Both the position numbers and the translations under genes were made by a program. The notes beneath the pieces are model-generated. The model did not search any database, was not told the DNA's origin, and was given only the letters and a program-made list of their open reading frames with translations. A DNA stretch of 35,930 nt, taken from a virus. The stretch spans positions 1-35,930 of the IMG/VR virus record IMGVR_UViG_3300013285_000004. One strand, given 5' to 3'. This document shows, piece after piece, positions 6,338 through 15,562 of this stretch; positions within the stretch are counted from its first letter, which is position 1, and each line of letters begins with the position of its first letter.

Positions 6338-6871
6338 TTATGTTTTCATGATGTACGCTAATGCGTAGTAGTTTGGAGTAGAAGTACCAACGTTAAATAT
6401 TGTTCCAGTTGCGCCAACAGAATAAGTAGAGCCAGCACCAATAACAAACTTTGAACGTAAATCAGGAGTTCCGTTGCTACCGTCACAAATTACCCAACCA
6501 GTAGGAATAGAGCCAGTAGAACCTGACCAAATAGAAATTAATCCACTAGGAATGGTTACGCTGGCACTAGCAGTTTGCAAGATTGGATAGATGTTATCCA
6601 ACGTAGTAATGGTTGTGTTGCTAGAAGTTTGAATAATAAACTTGTACGAATAGGCAGTTTGTAGCCACACTTCATTTGCTGGTTGTCCAGAACTATTTAA
6701 AACAATAGGGTTTGCATTAAGAACGTTGCCGGTGCTTGTTGTGTAAGTAGCTAGTGGAGTGCTAGAACCAGCTAAATACGTATAAATTAAGCCGCCATTT
6801 AATGGCACACCATTGTTATCAAAAAATGGTATTCCGCTATTGCCTACTGGGGATAAAAGTACCGTTGCCAT
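6338..6871 (-). CDS. Short tail fibre/collar-domain virion protein
   Basis: A 177-residue protein. Residues 1-80 resemble the head-binding domain of P22-type tailspikes (PFFDNNGVPLNGGLIYTYLAG, VLNANPIVLNSSG), a small beta domain that docks fibres on the neck. Residues 105-175 resemble a phage tail-collar domain (GSIPTGWVICDGSNGTPDLRSKF split over the core motif). It is therefore a miniature receptor-binding or plug protein. It follows the ejection-protein genes and has GGAAATA before its ATG. No enzyme motif. Confidence 0.75.
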   Translation of the reverse strand: MATVLLSPVGNSGIPFFDNNGVPLNGGLIYTYLAGSSTPLATYTTSTGNVLNANPIVLNSSGQPANEVWLQTAYSYKFIIQTSSNTTITTLDNIYPILQTASASVTIPSGLISIWSGSTGSIPTGWVICDGSNGTPDLRSKFVIGAGSTYSVGATGTIFNVGTSTPNYYALAYIMKT

Positions 6872-6872
6872 A

Positions 6873-8882
6873 TTATTTCCTTGAAGTTAATTCACTTAAT
6901 TTTGTTTTGCCTTTTTCAACCTGGGCTTTTGCGGCTTGGCCAATATCGCTAATTTTACGTGCGGCTTTTCCAGCACCGTAGGCACCGTAGCCAATAACTT
7001 TAGGGCTTTGCAATGCCATAGCGGCTAATAATGTTGGTTCACCTAATTGTGCGGCTAACATAGGTATAGGTACATTCATTAAAGAAGGCGGTAAATTACT
7101 GCTTAATGAATAACCAGCTAATTCACCTAAAAGGTTTTTACCGCCGGCTTTTTCCAGTTCTTTAGCAAGTTCTAATCTAGTTTGACGGGTTAAGCCATGC
7201 TTTGTTGACATAAGTTGTTGCAATCTATTAACCGCAATATCAACTTTATCTTTTTGTTTTAATTTTAGTGTATCTTCAATTTCATGGATTAATGAATTAA
7301 TTTCTTCATAATCTTTCATTGTTTTTGCATATTCAGGCGATTGTTTAACAATCGTATCTTTTACTGAATTACGTGTATTTCTAAGAATTGCTTTAGATTC
7401 ATTAGAAAGTGATGGTGAATATTCATCATCCAAACGTCTTTTTAAATGATCTAAATTTCCGGCAGTATGCAATTCAGGTTTGTTTTGCCATTCATTAATA
7501 ATTGAATTAATTTTTTTCTGAAAAGCCATTGTTTCATTGCTTACTTTTTGTGCGGATACGCCTAAATTTTCAGAACGTAAATCTTTAGAAGCTTCATTAA
7601 AAGCAGTACGAATTGGTTCAAAATCTAAAAAAACTTGATTTCCACGTGTTTTTTCAATTCCAGCATTGTATTGATCATTTTTAAGTTTTCTAAGACTATT
7701 TAAGCTAGTTTGAAAATTTTCAAGTATTGAAGTTGGGTTAACTGTGCCTTTTTCGCCTTTTAAAGCTTCTAAATATCTAGGGCTTCCACCTTCTCTATAA
7801 CCTTGTTCAAATCCAATTTTATTTGCATAAGGGCTTGTTGCTGATCCTTTTGCAAAAGCTTCTGAAATTAAATTACCAGCATTTTCAGCGGTTACGTTTT
7901 CAGCAATAACATTGCCTGTTTTTTTAGCCATACGTGCGGCAGTAGGTGCGGCCTTTAATAAAGCGGCATTGATAAACCAGGCGGCATCAGATTTAGACAT
8001 TCCGGTGTTATTAGCTACCCATTGGGCACCTTTATCTGAATGTTCAGCGGCATAGTCAAGAATTTGACGTGCGCCTTCAGTTTTATAAACTGGATCATCG
8101 GTAATGCCAAAAAACTTACCAACTGGCTTATCAAAAAAGCTAGTGGCTTTGGTTAATGCTTCTTCAGCAACTTTGATATTGCCTACACGGTCAACAAGCT
8201 TGGCAACTGGCTCTAATGCAAATTGTGCAATAGCTGGAGCACTTCCTAAAGCCACGTCAGCCAATGATGCAACTTCTTTGCCAAACCGTTTTGGATAATT
8301 TTTAGCATCTTGCAACATATTGCCAAGTTCTTCTGCGGCAGTTACTTTTGCTGGATTGTATTTGTATTGAAAGCCAGGGATTTCTTCGTCTGTGCTTACG
8401 TCATATGGCGTAGGTTGATAATCGCTTTTAAGATTAATTTCAACGTGCGGCATATCTTTTGCACCATATGGACGATGCAAACCAACTTGGCTTAAATAAC
8501 TATCTGGAACACGTGGGTGAAGGTCAATAGCTTCGCCTTTTACATGGCGGCTACCTTCAGGCGGGGCTACTAAATTGGGGTTTTTAAGGCGGTCAAGGTA
8601 CAACTGACGTTGTTGTTCTTTTGACCTGTAACCGCTAATAACTGGTAATTCTTCACCTTTAGGATTAAGAACTGTATCTTCTTTCCAAAGCTTGGCTAAT
8701 AAATCTACACGTTCTTTAAGGTCAGGCGTAAGGTCAGTTACATTAACTTTTGGTTTGTTAATAGCCGCCATTTCGGCATCAGTAGGCGCACGAACCGTAA
8801 CGCCAGCATTAGATGATGGAGTTGACGGCCCTAAATACTGGTACTTAAACCCAGGAATTTCATCATCTAATATGTCGGCCAT
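6873..8882 (-). CDS. Ejection protein with M15-type peptidase domain
   Basis: A 669-residue virion protein. Residues about 50-150 form a peptidase M15/VanY-like domain: SGYRSKEQQRQLYLDR, SRHVKGEAIDL (H113, D120) and HVE (H146, E148), the zinc ligands and catalytic acid of D,D- or L,D-peptidases acting on peptidoglycan cross-links. The rest is a long alanine/lysine-rich helical region with glycine/alanine segments, as in P22 gp16/gp20-type proteins that enter the host with the DNA. The motif DDEIPGFKYQY (6-16) is repeated as DEEIPGFQYKY (165-175), flanking the peptidase. The start overlaps the preceding stop (TAATG at 8882). Likely role: opening the cell wall during genome entry. Confidence 0.8.
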   Translation of the reverse strand: MADILDDEIPGFKYQYLGPSTPSSNAGVTVRAPTDAEMAAINKPKVNVTDLTPDLKERVDLLAKLWKEDTVLNPKGEELPVISGYRSKEQQRQLYLDRLKNPNLVAPPEGSRHVKGEAIDLHPRVPDSYLSQVGLHRPYGAKDMPHVEINLKSDYQPTPYDVSTDEEIPGFQYKYNPAKVTAAEELGNMLQDAKNYPKRFGKEVASLADVALGSAPAIAQFALEPVAKLVDRVGNIKVAEEALTKATSFFDKPVGKFFGITDDPVYKTEGARQILDYAAEHSDKGAQWVANNTGMSKSDAAWFINAALLKAAPTAARMAKKTGNVIAENVTAENAGNLISEAFAKGSATSPYANKIGFEQGYREGGSPRYLEALKGEKGTVNPTSILENFQTSLNSLRKLKNDQYNAGIEKTRGNQVFLDFEPIRTAFNEASKDLRSENLGVSAQKVSNETMAFQKKINSIINEWQNKPELHTAGNLDHLKRRLDDEYSPSLSNESKAILRNTRNSVKDTIVKQSPEYAKTMKDYEEINSLIHEIEDTLKLKQKDKVDIAVNRLQQLMSTKHGLTRQTRLELAKELEKAGGKNLLGELAGYSLSSNLPPSLMNVPIPMLAAQLGEPTLLAAMALQSPKVIGYGAYGAGKAARKISDIGQAAKAQVEKGKTKLSELTSRK

Positions 8883-10297
8883 TATTGATATAAACCCTTT
8901 TCCAAGCGATGAAGAATTTTAGCTTTATTTTCTAATGTTTTAAATTCTTCTTGTGACATACCGGCATCAATTTCACGAATACGTTTATCTTTTTCTTTTT
9001 CAGATAATTGTGAATTTTCTATGTTTTGACGTTGAAAAATACGTGGGTCATAACTATCTGCCCAAGCAGATTGAAACTTTTTAGCCAATATTTGACCGTT
9101 AACATCGCCATGTTTTTCAACAAATTTAAGTAACCCATTATTGTATTTTTCAGCGGCAACGGCATCACCTTTAACTTGTTGCATAACACCAGCCAAAGCT
9201 TTAGCATCAATTTTTTCACTACCGGAAAGCTTGGCATTAAGGTCTTGCATATGGTCAGTTTTAGTAAGGCCCATAGTTTCAGCATTTCTAGCTTGAACTT
9301 GTGCAATGTTTTTAACCAAAGCATCATAATCAGCGTTTCCAGCCGTCCATTTACCAGCCGCTTGTAAGCTTTGATAAAGTTTTGAACCGCTTGCACTACC
9401 AAGAAATTCTTCAACTTTTCTAATGGGTTGTTGAATATCACGTGCGGCTTTAAGATTTAATGGAGCATCAGCTACCATTTGTGAACCAATTACTCTTGCT
9501 TCTTTTTGAGCAGTATTAAGATTCATTAATTCTGGTTCGCCGCTATATTTCAAACTTCCATAGTTAATTAAACTAGGTGTTTTGCCACCAGTAGTAGGCG
9601 TTGTTGTACCACCACTAATTGGCTGACCACCAAAGCCACCAGGGGTAACAGTAGGTTGTTCACCACGAACTGAAGGTTGGGTAACAATTGGACGTTCAGC
9701 ACCGCCAATAGTAGCCATTCCAGCTTTAGGCGCAAATTGGTCAATAACTTGAATTGGCGATAAAGTTTCATTTCTAGCTTGATAAAGCTTTTTATTAAAT
9801 TCAGGGCCGCCAGGTATTTGTTTTAAAGCTTCAATTTTTAAACCAACTAATCTATCTAAATTAGGATTTTCTTTTCTTAAAGCATTTAATGATGCAATAA
9901 CTGCATTTGGGTCTTGTGTTCCACCTTGTGCATGGGCGGCATAAACACCACCAACAATTTGACGTTCTACTTGTGATGCTTGATTTAAAGCTTGTGAAGC
10001 TTCAATATGATTTTTAGTCATGCCTACTATTTTTGTTGCGTATTCAGGCCCAGTAATTGGGGCAATAGCTGGCAAAATTTGAGTAATTTTTTTAATGTCA
10101 AAAGAACCATCAGCAAGTTTGTTGTCAGGGTCGGCCATTACGCTTTGAATTAATGGCATTTCTCTTTGTTGCTCTGCCGCAATTTGCGCCCGTCTATTGG
10201 CAATTTCGGTTTCAGCCGAATAAAGGCCCATTTTCATCATGTCACCTAATGACATATTGTTACTTTTTGGGTTTAAGTCCGCACTAAATTCAGCCAT
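8882..10297 (-). CDS. Internal virion / DNA ejection protein
   Basis: A 471-residue protein, helical and Gln/Ala/Lys-rich with a Gly/Thr/Pro-rich linker near residues 205-245, placed between two other ejection-type genes, the usual position of P22 gp20/gp16 equivalents. Its first 23 residues (FSADLNPKSNNMSLGDM core) are closely matched by the N-terminus of the separate 66-residue protein at 29294, which suggests a docking or packaging signal. The ATG follows AGGAAAATAT. No enzymatic domain is visible. The ejection role rests on composition and synteny. Confidence 0.7.
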   Translation of the reverse strand: MAEFSADLNPKSNNMSLGDMMKMGLYSAETEIANRRAQIAAEQQREMPLIQSVMADPDNKLADGSFDIKKITQILPAIAPITGPEYATKIVGMTKNHIEASQALNQASQVERQIVGGVYAAHAQGGTQDPNAVIASLNALRKENPNLDRLVGLKIEALKQIPGGPEFNKKLYQARNETLSPIQVIDQFAPKAGMATIGGAERPIVTQPSVRGEQPTVTPGGFGGQPISGGTTTPTTGGKTPSLINYGSLKYSGEPELMNLNTAQKEARVIGSQMVADAPLNLKAARDIQQPIRKVEEFLGSASGSKLYQSLQAAGKWTAGNADYDALVKNIAQVQARNAETMGLTKTDHMQDLNAKLSGSEKIDAKALAGVMQQVKGDAVAAEKYNNGLLKFVEKHGDVNGQILAKKFQSAWADSYDPRIFQRQNIENSQLSEKEKDKRIREIDAGMSQEEFKTLENKAKILHRLEKGLYQ

Positions 10298-10306
10298 AAT
10301 ATTTTC

Positions 10307-10996
10307 CTAGTTAGTAGTTTTGGTTGGAGTTGCACCACCAAAAGCACCATTTTTCATACCGTATAACATAGCGTAATTACTTAAATTGCTTAATCCGCTA
10401 GTAATAGCATTGGATTGGCCCATAATGCCAGCGGCTTGTGCATTGCCCATTGATGAATATAAACTTGCCGCATTGGAAGCGGCACCAGTTCCAGCTTGTG
10501 CAGTCGTTTGATTTGCATTTAATCCATATGAAATAGGCGTACTTAAATTACTTGCAACGTTTTGACGGTTAGCTTGATAGTTATTAAAAGCACCTTGAAG
10601 TGAATTGCCAGCATAATCTTGGGCAAATTGTTGGCCGCCTTGAATAGCATTACCACTTATTGCGCCACCAGCGGCGTTAACACCAGCATTAAATTGGCCC
10701 ATGCCTTGCTTTAGTCCAAACGCATAATTTGGCATTAAACTGGTTAAATCATTCATTGATGGTTGGGCAGTAAAATATCCGTTATCAATAAATTTTCCAT
10801 ATTGACTAGCGGCATTTTCACCCAAAGTACGATAAGGCGCATTTTGGGCATTAATAGTGTTAAACATTTCTCTATTAAATTGCAAACCTTGATTTGCGGA
10901 ATTTCCATAGGCACTAGCCGCACTTCCAGCGGCTTGGCTTCCCATATATCCAGCCACAACGGTTGCGCCAGCAACGGCAGTCATTCCCCAAGTCAT
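10307..10996 (-). CDS. DNA transfer/ejection protein, gp7-like
   Basis: A 229-residue Ala/Gly/Asn/Gln-rich protein. A hydrophobic glycine/alanine N-terminus (AVAGATVVAGYMGSQAAGSA) is followed by the PYRTLGENAASQYGKF and FGLKQGMGQFNAGVNAAGG segments and long small-residue stretches seen in P22 gp7-like DNA transfer proteins. These are packaged in the capsid and form part of the conduit for DNA into the cell. Coupled to the upstream cupin-like gene by ATGA at 10993. Confidence 0.75.
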   Translation of the reverse strand: MTWGMTAVAGATVVAGYMGSQAAGSAASAYGNSANQGLQFNREMFNTINAQNAPYRTLGENAASQYGKFIDNGYFTAQPSMNDLTSLMPNYAFGLKQGMGQFNAGVNAAGGAISGNAIQGGQQFAQDYAGNSLQGAFNNYQANRQNVASNLSTPISYGLNANQTTAQAGTGAASNAASLYSSMGNAQAAGIMGQSNAITSGLSNLSNYAMLYGMKNGAFGGATPTKTTN

Positions 10997-11514
10997 AATT
11001 GTGCTCCTTTATTTTCAATTTTAGCCAATTCATCAATAGAGGCAATTAAACCCATTTGATTATAATTTGGGCATATTACTTCTTCTTCAATCTTGTCTAA
11101 ATTTTCTTCGCCAACAAATTCAGTTAAATGGATAGTTGTCCATAAGGTATCTTCTAACGCATAAACTGAACGTTTCAATCCTATTTCAGAAATAAAAGTA
11201 ATTGGCCCTTCCATGTGCTTTTCACCAAATTCGGTGTAAACCACTACTTTTCCTTTTGAAATAATATTAAGGTGCTTATGTTTGTGTATTTTACCGATAA
11301 TTAGCGTACCTTTGGGAATTAACATTTCTCTAGCATAAGTGCAACATCCATATTTTTCATCTTTTGGCGAAAAATAATGTTTAACAATGCAATCTTCTAA
11401 AGTTGATTTAATAACGCCATCTTCAATCATTTTATTAAGGCCGTTTTGTACGGTCATAATATCTTGACGAAATTGCACTTTTTGCAAAGAATTATCAGCA
11501 GTTGTAAGGTTCAT
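10993..11514 (-). CDS. Cupin-like virion-cluster protein
   Basis: A 173-residue protein whose middle (about 65-145) reads as a cupin-type beta barrel: YAREMLIPKGTLIIGKIHKH, NIISKGKVVVYTEFGEK, SEIGLKRSVYALEDTLWTTIHL. Residues H77, H79 and nearby E/H could bind a metal. Related proteins occur among podophage tail genes with unknown role. The gene sits between neck and ejection genes and is coupled to both by ATGA overlaps (11511, 10993), so a structural or assembly function is more likely than metabolism. Confidence 0.65.
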   Translation of the reverse strand: MNLTTADNSLQKVQFRQDIMTVQNGLNKMIEDGVIKSTLEDCIVKHYFSPKDEKYGCCTYAREMLIPKGTLIIGKIHKHKHLNIISKGKVVVYTEFGEKHMEGPITFISEIGLKRSVYALEDTLWTTIHLTEFVGEENLDKIEEEVICPNYNQMGLIASIDELAKIENKGAQL

Positions 11515-11759
11515 TGGTTGTAATAAGGCACTTTAAATGGTTGACCATCAACGGTTATGTTAATAAAGCCAACTGGGTTAGGTGGTAGCGTTCCGGTGCC
11601 TTTGGTGGCATTAGTAGCTGAAGTAAAGTTTAGTAAATTTAAGAAATACTGTTGCCAAGCCCTAGTTGGGCGTTTGGTTTGGTCATCCACCATAGGTGAT
11701 TGTGGATAAGGGTTGTTTTGGGTACTATTCCAAACGCCATTGTTTTGATTGTTTGCCAT
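11511..11759 (-). CDS. Small Asn/Gln-rich neck-region protein
   Basis: An 82-residue protein with a disordered Asn/Gln/Pro-rich start, an aromatic helix (RAWQQYFLNLLNF) and a short beta-rich end (VGFINITVDGQPFKVPYYNQ). Immediately downstream of the gp10-like gene and coupled to the cupin-like gene by ATGA. Similar short proteins occur next to podophage stabilisation genes. Function unknown; probably virion-associated. Confidence 0.6.
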   Translation of the reverse strand: MANNQNNGVWNSTQNNPYPQSPMVDDQTKRPTRAWQQYFLNLLNFTSATNATKGTGTLPPNPVGFINITVDGQPFKVPYYNQ

Positions 11760-14227
11760 TAGTTATCCCCAGCACTTGCTTTAAGATTGGCGGCAATAAT
11801 TACGGCATTAATAGGGTCTGTAACCACTACTTCAAAAATTCTATCCCTGGCTTGGCCCATTCTGCGCCAAATAGCACGGTTTTTATAAGCACCCATTTGA
11901 CCAATAGTTACCCAATATTCATTAGACCAAGTAGAACCGCCATCATCTGACCAACGCAACATAGCTTGAGGGTTAACCCCTATTGTTATTACATGGCCGT
12001 TTCCAGCAATGGCTTGACCAGCAATAGCCGTAGCCGCTACCGCATTGCCAGATATAACAATGGTTGTAAGATTTCCATTTAAACCGGTGCCAGGCTGGAA
12101 ATAAATTTGTAATTCATCAAAATATTGACGTTGGTAATCACTAATTAAATGGGGCGCACGGCGCAAACGCCGAATTTCGCTTCCATTATCAGTAAAGTTT
12201 TGGGGGTCTAATTGATAAATTAAGCCATTTTCGTAATCACCAACTAAATTGATGTTTTGGAATAAAGCATGGCAATTTGAACGATGACGATGGAAAACGT
12301 TTTTACTATCAACTGCCAGCCATTTATGCCACATTCCCGTTGTAAAGTCATAAACCCACGTTAAATCTAGCGTAGGGAATGTAAGCACATAACATTCATG
12401 ACCTTCCATTTGATAGGTATAGGCTACGGCATCTTCAACGTATTGGTCAACTAAAGTGTTTTCTACGGCATGGGTGCTAATACGAGTAGGCGTATAGCCA
12501 TTCATCATCATTACTTGGGATTGGCCACGAATGTTTTTGCTCAAATAAGCAAACGAATTGCCAACCCTTGAAACAGAAAATTGGGCTACGATGCCGTGCT
12601 GGGTAGAAGTGCCAGGAATACGCTGGAAAGCAAAAGGAAATAATCCGCTATCAATCCACACTTCAGAAGAAGCTTCACCAATTAAATACACTTCCCGATG
12701 GTCAACAATAATAGACACTAAATTATCAGGTGCGCCATCCTTAGAACTAAAGTTTAGTTGATTAGAAATGGGGGAAAGTAGATTAGACGAACCCCATTGT
12801 TGAGTGCTAGGGCGGTTATAAACAAAGTAGTTGTCCACAATATCAACGGTATCAGCACCACTAAATGCGCCGTCAGAACTAGGCAATACACTAAAATTAA
12901 GCACATACATAGGCTCAGAACTGACTGTTTGCGAACCACTAACTACATAGGTTCCTGTGCTACCAATACCAGTTCCAAAACTTAAACTAAGGGTTAACCC
13001 TGTACCATTACCAGTTGTTGTAGTGCTTACATTATTTGTAGGTTGAACGGTATAAGCATTTGAAGAACCAGAATTAGTCAATGCCAAGCCTGTAACGGCT
13101 CCATTAGCTAAAGCAGTAACTGGAATACTAAACCCAGAACCCGTGCCACCAATAGAAGCGGCAGTTGCAGATAAAACAGTTCCAGTATTGGTAAACCCAA
13201 CTCCAGAACTTGCTAAAGTAACAGAAGTAACTACCCCGCCAGCAACAACAATATTAGCAGTTGGATAACTTGTGGCTAATGCTCCGCTTACATAAGTTAA
13301 TTGAACGCCTGTATAAGTGCCATTTGTGTAGCCAGAACCAGCAGTAATTGAACCTAATGTTTGAACGCCGGTGGTAATGCTTGTAACCGTATAACTTGCT
13401 GGAACGCTATAAATTCCACCATTGACTGTAACAATATCGTTTACAGAATAACCAGAACCAGAAATAATAATTGAATTGCTAAGTACGGTATCGCCACCAT
13501 AAGACACAATTATTGTTCCGTTGGCTACGCCAGCACCAGTTATAGTTTGACCTGGATATAAAGTGCCGTTTGTTACGCTTGTAACAGTTAAAACGTTGCC
13601 CAAAATTGAACCATTAATTAACCCAGCAACTGGTGCTGAACCCATTACTTGTGAAGCTACTGTTTGGCTATTGTTTAAATAGTATGTTCCAGCACCGCCA
13701 GAACCAGTTCCTTGAGCAATAATGAGGGTTTCAGGACTAATTCCCAATCCAAAAAGTTGTTGATTAAGTCCAATTTGACCGCTATTTAGTTGGGTTACAT
13801 TTAATACAGTTGTTGAAATTGAGCCAATAAAACTCGATGCACTTGGATCAGAAATTCGCCATGTGTAACGGTAAGCACCATCAACAATGTAAACGTTTTG
13901 ACCGTTATCAGTAAGGCCTACTATGCCGGTAGTTGTATTAAGCTGACCAATTATGTAAGACGTAAACGATGAATTAATGGCATACACATATCCACCGCAC
14001 ACTACTATTAAGTATTGACCGCCTGAAATGGTACGCATACCACGTATTGGGGCGGTATTTAAAGTTACTTTTTTAGTAAGCCCAGGGGTTGGGTATAACG
14101 CAACTACGCCGTTTTGACCAGGTTGTTTTAATGGGTCAATTTCAGGGCGAAAATTAATACATTCCTGTGCATCTTGATAGATGGAAGGGGCTTCATATGA
14201 TGGGCCAATGAATCCAAAATCAGGCAT
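11759..14227 (-). CDS. Packaged-DNA stabilisation protein, P22 gp10-like, with inserted beta modules
   Basis: An 822-residue neck protein. Residues 1-132 and 445-822 match the P22 gp10 type (YEAPSIYQDAQECINFRPE, DNYFVYNRP, GAPDNLVSIIVDHREVYLIG, TPTRISTHAVE), which closes the portal channel and holds DNA in. P22 gp10 is about 470 residues; the excess is an insert at 133-444. That insert holds two copies of a beta module (133-195 and 205-243 plus 418-442), also found in the gp4-like protein at 14570. The second copy is split by a further Gly/Ser/Thr-rich insert at 244-417. These modules probably decorate the neck surface. The split is read from motif matches and not from a structure. Confidence 0.83.
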   Translation of the reverse strand: MPDFGFIGPSYEAPSIYQDAQECINFRPEIDPLKQPGQNGVVALYPTPGLTKKVTLNTAPIRGMRTISGGQYLIVVCGGYVYAINSSFTSYIIGQLNTTTGIVGLTDNGQNVYIVDGAYRYTWRISDPSASSFIGSISTTVLNVTQLNSGQIGLNQQLFGLGISPETLIIAQGTGSGGAGTYYLNNSQTVASQVMGSAPVAGLINGSILGNVLTVTSVTNGTLYPGQTITGAGVANGTIIVSYGGDTVLSNSIIISGSGYSVNDIVTVNGGIYSVPASYTVTSITTGVQTLGSITAGSGYTNGTYTGVQLTYVSGALATSYPTANIVVAGGVVTSVTLASSGVGFTNTGTVLSATAASIGGTGSGFSIPVTALANGAVTGLALTNSGSSNAYTVQPTNNVSTTTTGNGTGLTLSLSFGTGIGSTGTYVVSGSQTVSSEPMYVLNFSVLPSSDGAFSGADTVDIVDNYFVYNRPSTQQWGSSNLLSPISNQLNFSSKDGAPDNLVSIIVDHREVYLIGEASSEVWIDSGLFPFAFQRIPGTSTQHGIVAQFSVSRVGNSFAYLSKNIRGQSQVMMMNGYTPTRISTHAVENTLVDQYVEDAVAYTYQMEGHECYVLTFPTLDLTWVYDFTTGMWHKWLAVDSKNVFHRHRSNCHALFQNINLVGDYENGLIYQLDPQNFTDNGSEIRRLRRAPHLISDYQRQYFDELQIYFQPGTGLNGNLTTIVISGNAVAATAIAGQAIAGNGHVITIGVNPQAMLRWSDDGGSTWSNEYWVTIGQMGAYKNRAIWRRMGQARDRIFEVVVTDPINAVIIAANLKASAGDN

Positions 14228-14236
14228 TTTGAATCC

Positions 14237-14560
14237 TTATGGGGTCGTACCGTTAATTGTAGATACTAATGTTCTAAAGTTTCCGGATGTGTCTAATGAT
14301 GCAATATTGGTTCCGTTATAGGCAAAATACAATTTTGAAGCAGAAGTGCTAATAGTAAAACCATTGCCTAAACTTCCAACTAAATTTCCAATAGTGGCAG
14401 TAGTAAATGTTGCATTAGTAGCAGTAATGTTTGAACAATTGACTGTTGTTGGCGAAATAGTGCTTGCTTGAAATACACCGTTATAAACGGCATTATTTAC
14501 ATCATTTAGCCATGCCGCATAAATAATGGTTTGATTATCAACAAATGTAGTAGAAGCCAT
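14237..14560 (-). CDS. Small fibre-like protein
   Basis: A 107-residue protein. The start (FVDNQTIIYAAWLNDVNNAVYNG) matches the N-terminal segment common to podophage fibre proteins that carry an A-WLNDVN motif. The rest is Thr/Ala/Asn-rich beta sequence resembling one turn of a fibre repeat (ATNATFTTATIGNLVG, FAYNGTNIASLDTSGNF). It lies between the gp4-like and gp10-like genes, so a short neck whisker or adaptor is likely. No receptor-binding domain is evident. Confidence 0.65.
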   Translation of the reverse strand: MASTTFVDNQTIIYAAWLNDVNNAVYNGVFQASTISPTTVNCSNITATNATFTTATIGNLVGSLGNGFTISTSASKLYFAYNGTNIASLDTSGNFRTLVSTINGTTP

Positions 14561-14569
14561 ATAAAGTCC

Positions 14570-15559
14570 TTATTGTGTAAAGCCGCCAGTTAGAATCCAG
14601 CCAGCATCTTTTGCTCTACTCATTAATAAAGCATCTTGATAACGTGAAACACGCATAGGTGCCATGTTTGTGCTTTTTAATGTAGCTTTAGATTGCGCCG
14701 CAAACTGACTAATTTGTGCCAACAATACTGGGTTAACTTTGCCATACATAGGCATTAGTCGTTCAGCTAAACACCAGCGTAATGCCGCCGTATAGCCTTG
14801 GGGCAAGGTTGCATCATCGGTCAAGGATGTGTAATTTCTAAATAAAGTTTCAGCAAACATATGGATTTCACCTTGACTTGGGTTTGGCCATAAAAATACG
14901 TTGCCTGAATCTTCATTAGCATTGAAATAAAGTGCTTTTGGCCAAGGGCCGTTAAGCGTTTTTAGACCAATGGAATTGTAGTTATCTAGCGAAATACAAG
15001 CTATTGGATAGTCAATACCGCCATTTAATACTGGGCTACCGCTTTGGCTAGTAGCAATCCGCACGTAGGCAGAATTGATGTTTAATGGCTTTGAATAATA
15101 AGCTTGAAACAATTGTGAAGATACTGGGCTTGCATAGGTCTTATTGAGTAAATACGTTCCTACTTCGTTGACGTTACCGCCAGCACCGGTCAAAGTTGAA
15201 ATAATTTGGGTTCCATCAGTAATTCCTGAACCGCTTAAATATTGATTTACCACTACTGCGCCAGTTGTTATGGCAGTTACGGTTAAAACGTTACCAGCAA
15301 TTGAGCCTGTATATTGCGCCCCAATAAAGTTTGCAGTTGTGTGATTAGGGCCAATAGTGTATTGAACCTGACCTGGCACTACATTCCATATAATTTCTTG
15401 AATGTTAAAAACCATCATATTTTCGTTAGACCATTGGTCAACGATAAGGTTTAACATAGCTAAAGCATCTTGTGCCGCATCTGCGGTTGGCGTTTCACCA
15501 GCCGCTAATGCGCCAATATCTTTAAGGGCACCACTAATAATATCAATTGGCTGGGCCAT
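14570..15559 (-). CDS. Tail accessory / head-completion protein, P22 gp4-like, with beta module
   Basis: A 329-residue protein of the P22 gp4 type, which binds the portal and extends the neck. The N-terminus (ISGALKDIGALAAGETPTADAA, LNLIVDQWSNENMMVF) and later AALRWCLAERLMP and SRYQDALL-like segments support this. P22 gp4 is about 166 residues; half of the excess is a beta module at residues 80-152 (GSIAGNVLTVTAITTGAVVV, GTYLLNK) that also occurs twice in the gp10-like protein. Conserved sequence resumes directly after it. No catalytic muramidase residues can be assigned. Starts at ATG 15559, 3 nt after the preceding stop. Confidence 0.8.
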   Translation of the reverse strand: MAQPIDIISGALKDIGALAAGETPTADAAQDALAMLNLIVDQWSNENMMVFNIQEIIWNVVPGQVQYTIGPNHTTANFIGAQYTGSIAGNVLTVTAITTGAVVVNQYLSGSGITDGTQIISTLTGAGGNVNEVGTYLLNKTYASPVSSQLFQAYYSKPLNINSAYVRIATSQSGSPVLNGGIDYPIACISLDNYNSIGLKTLNGPWPKALYFNANEDSGNVFLWPNPSQGEIHMFAETLFRNYTSLTDDATLPQGYTAALRWCLAERLMPMYGKVNPVLLAQISQFAAQSKATLKSTNMAPMRVSRYQDALLMSRAKDAGWILTGGFTQ

Positions 15560-15562
15560 AAT

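Noticed and set aside
9019-9441. 140-residue frame inside the ejection protein gene
   Set aside because: Leu/Lys-rich shadow of the real gene on the same strand, without binding site or known motif.
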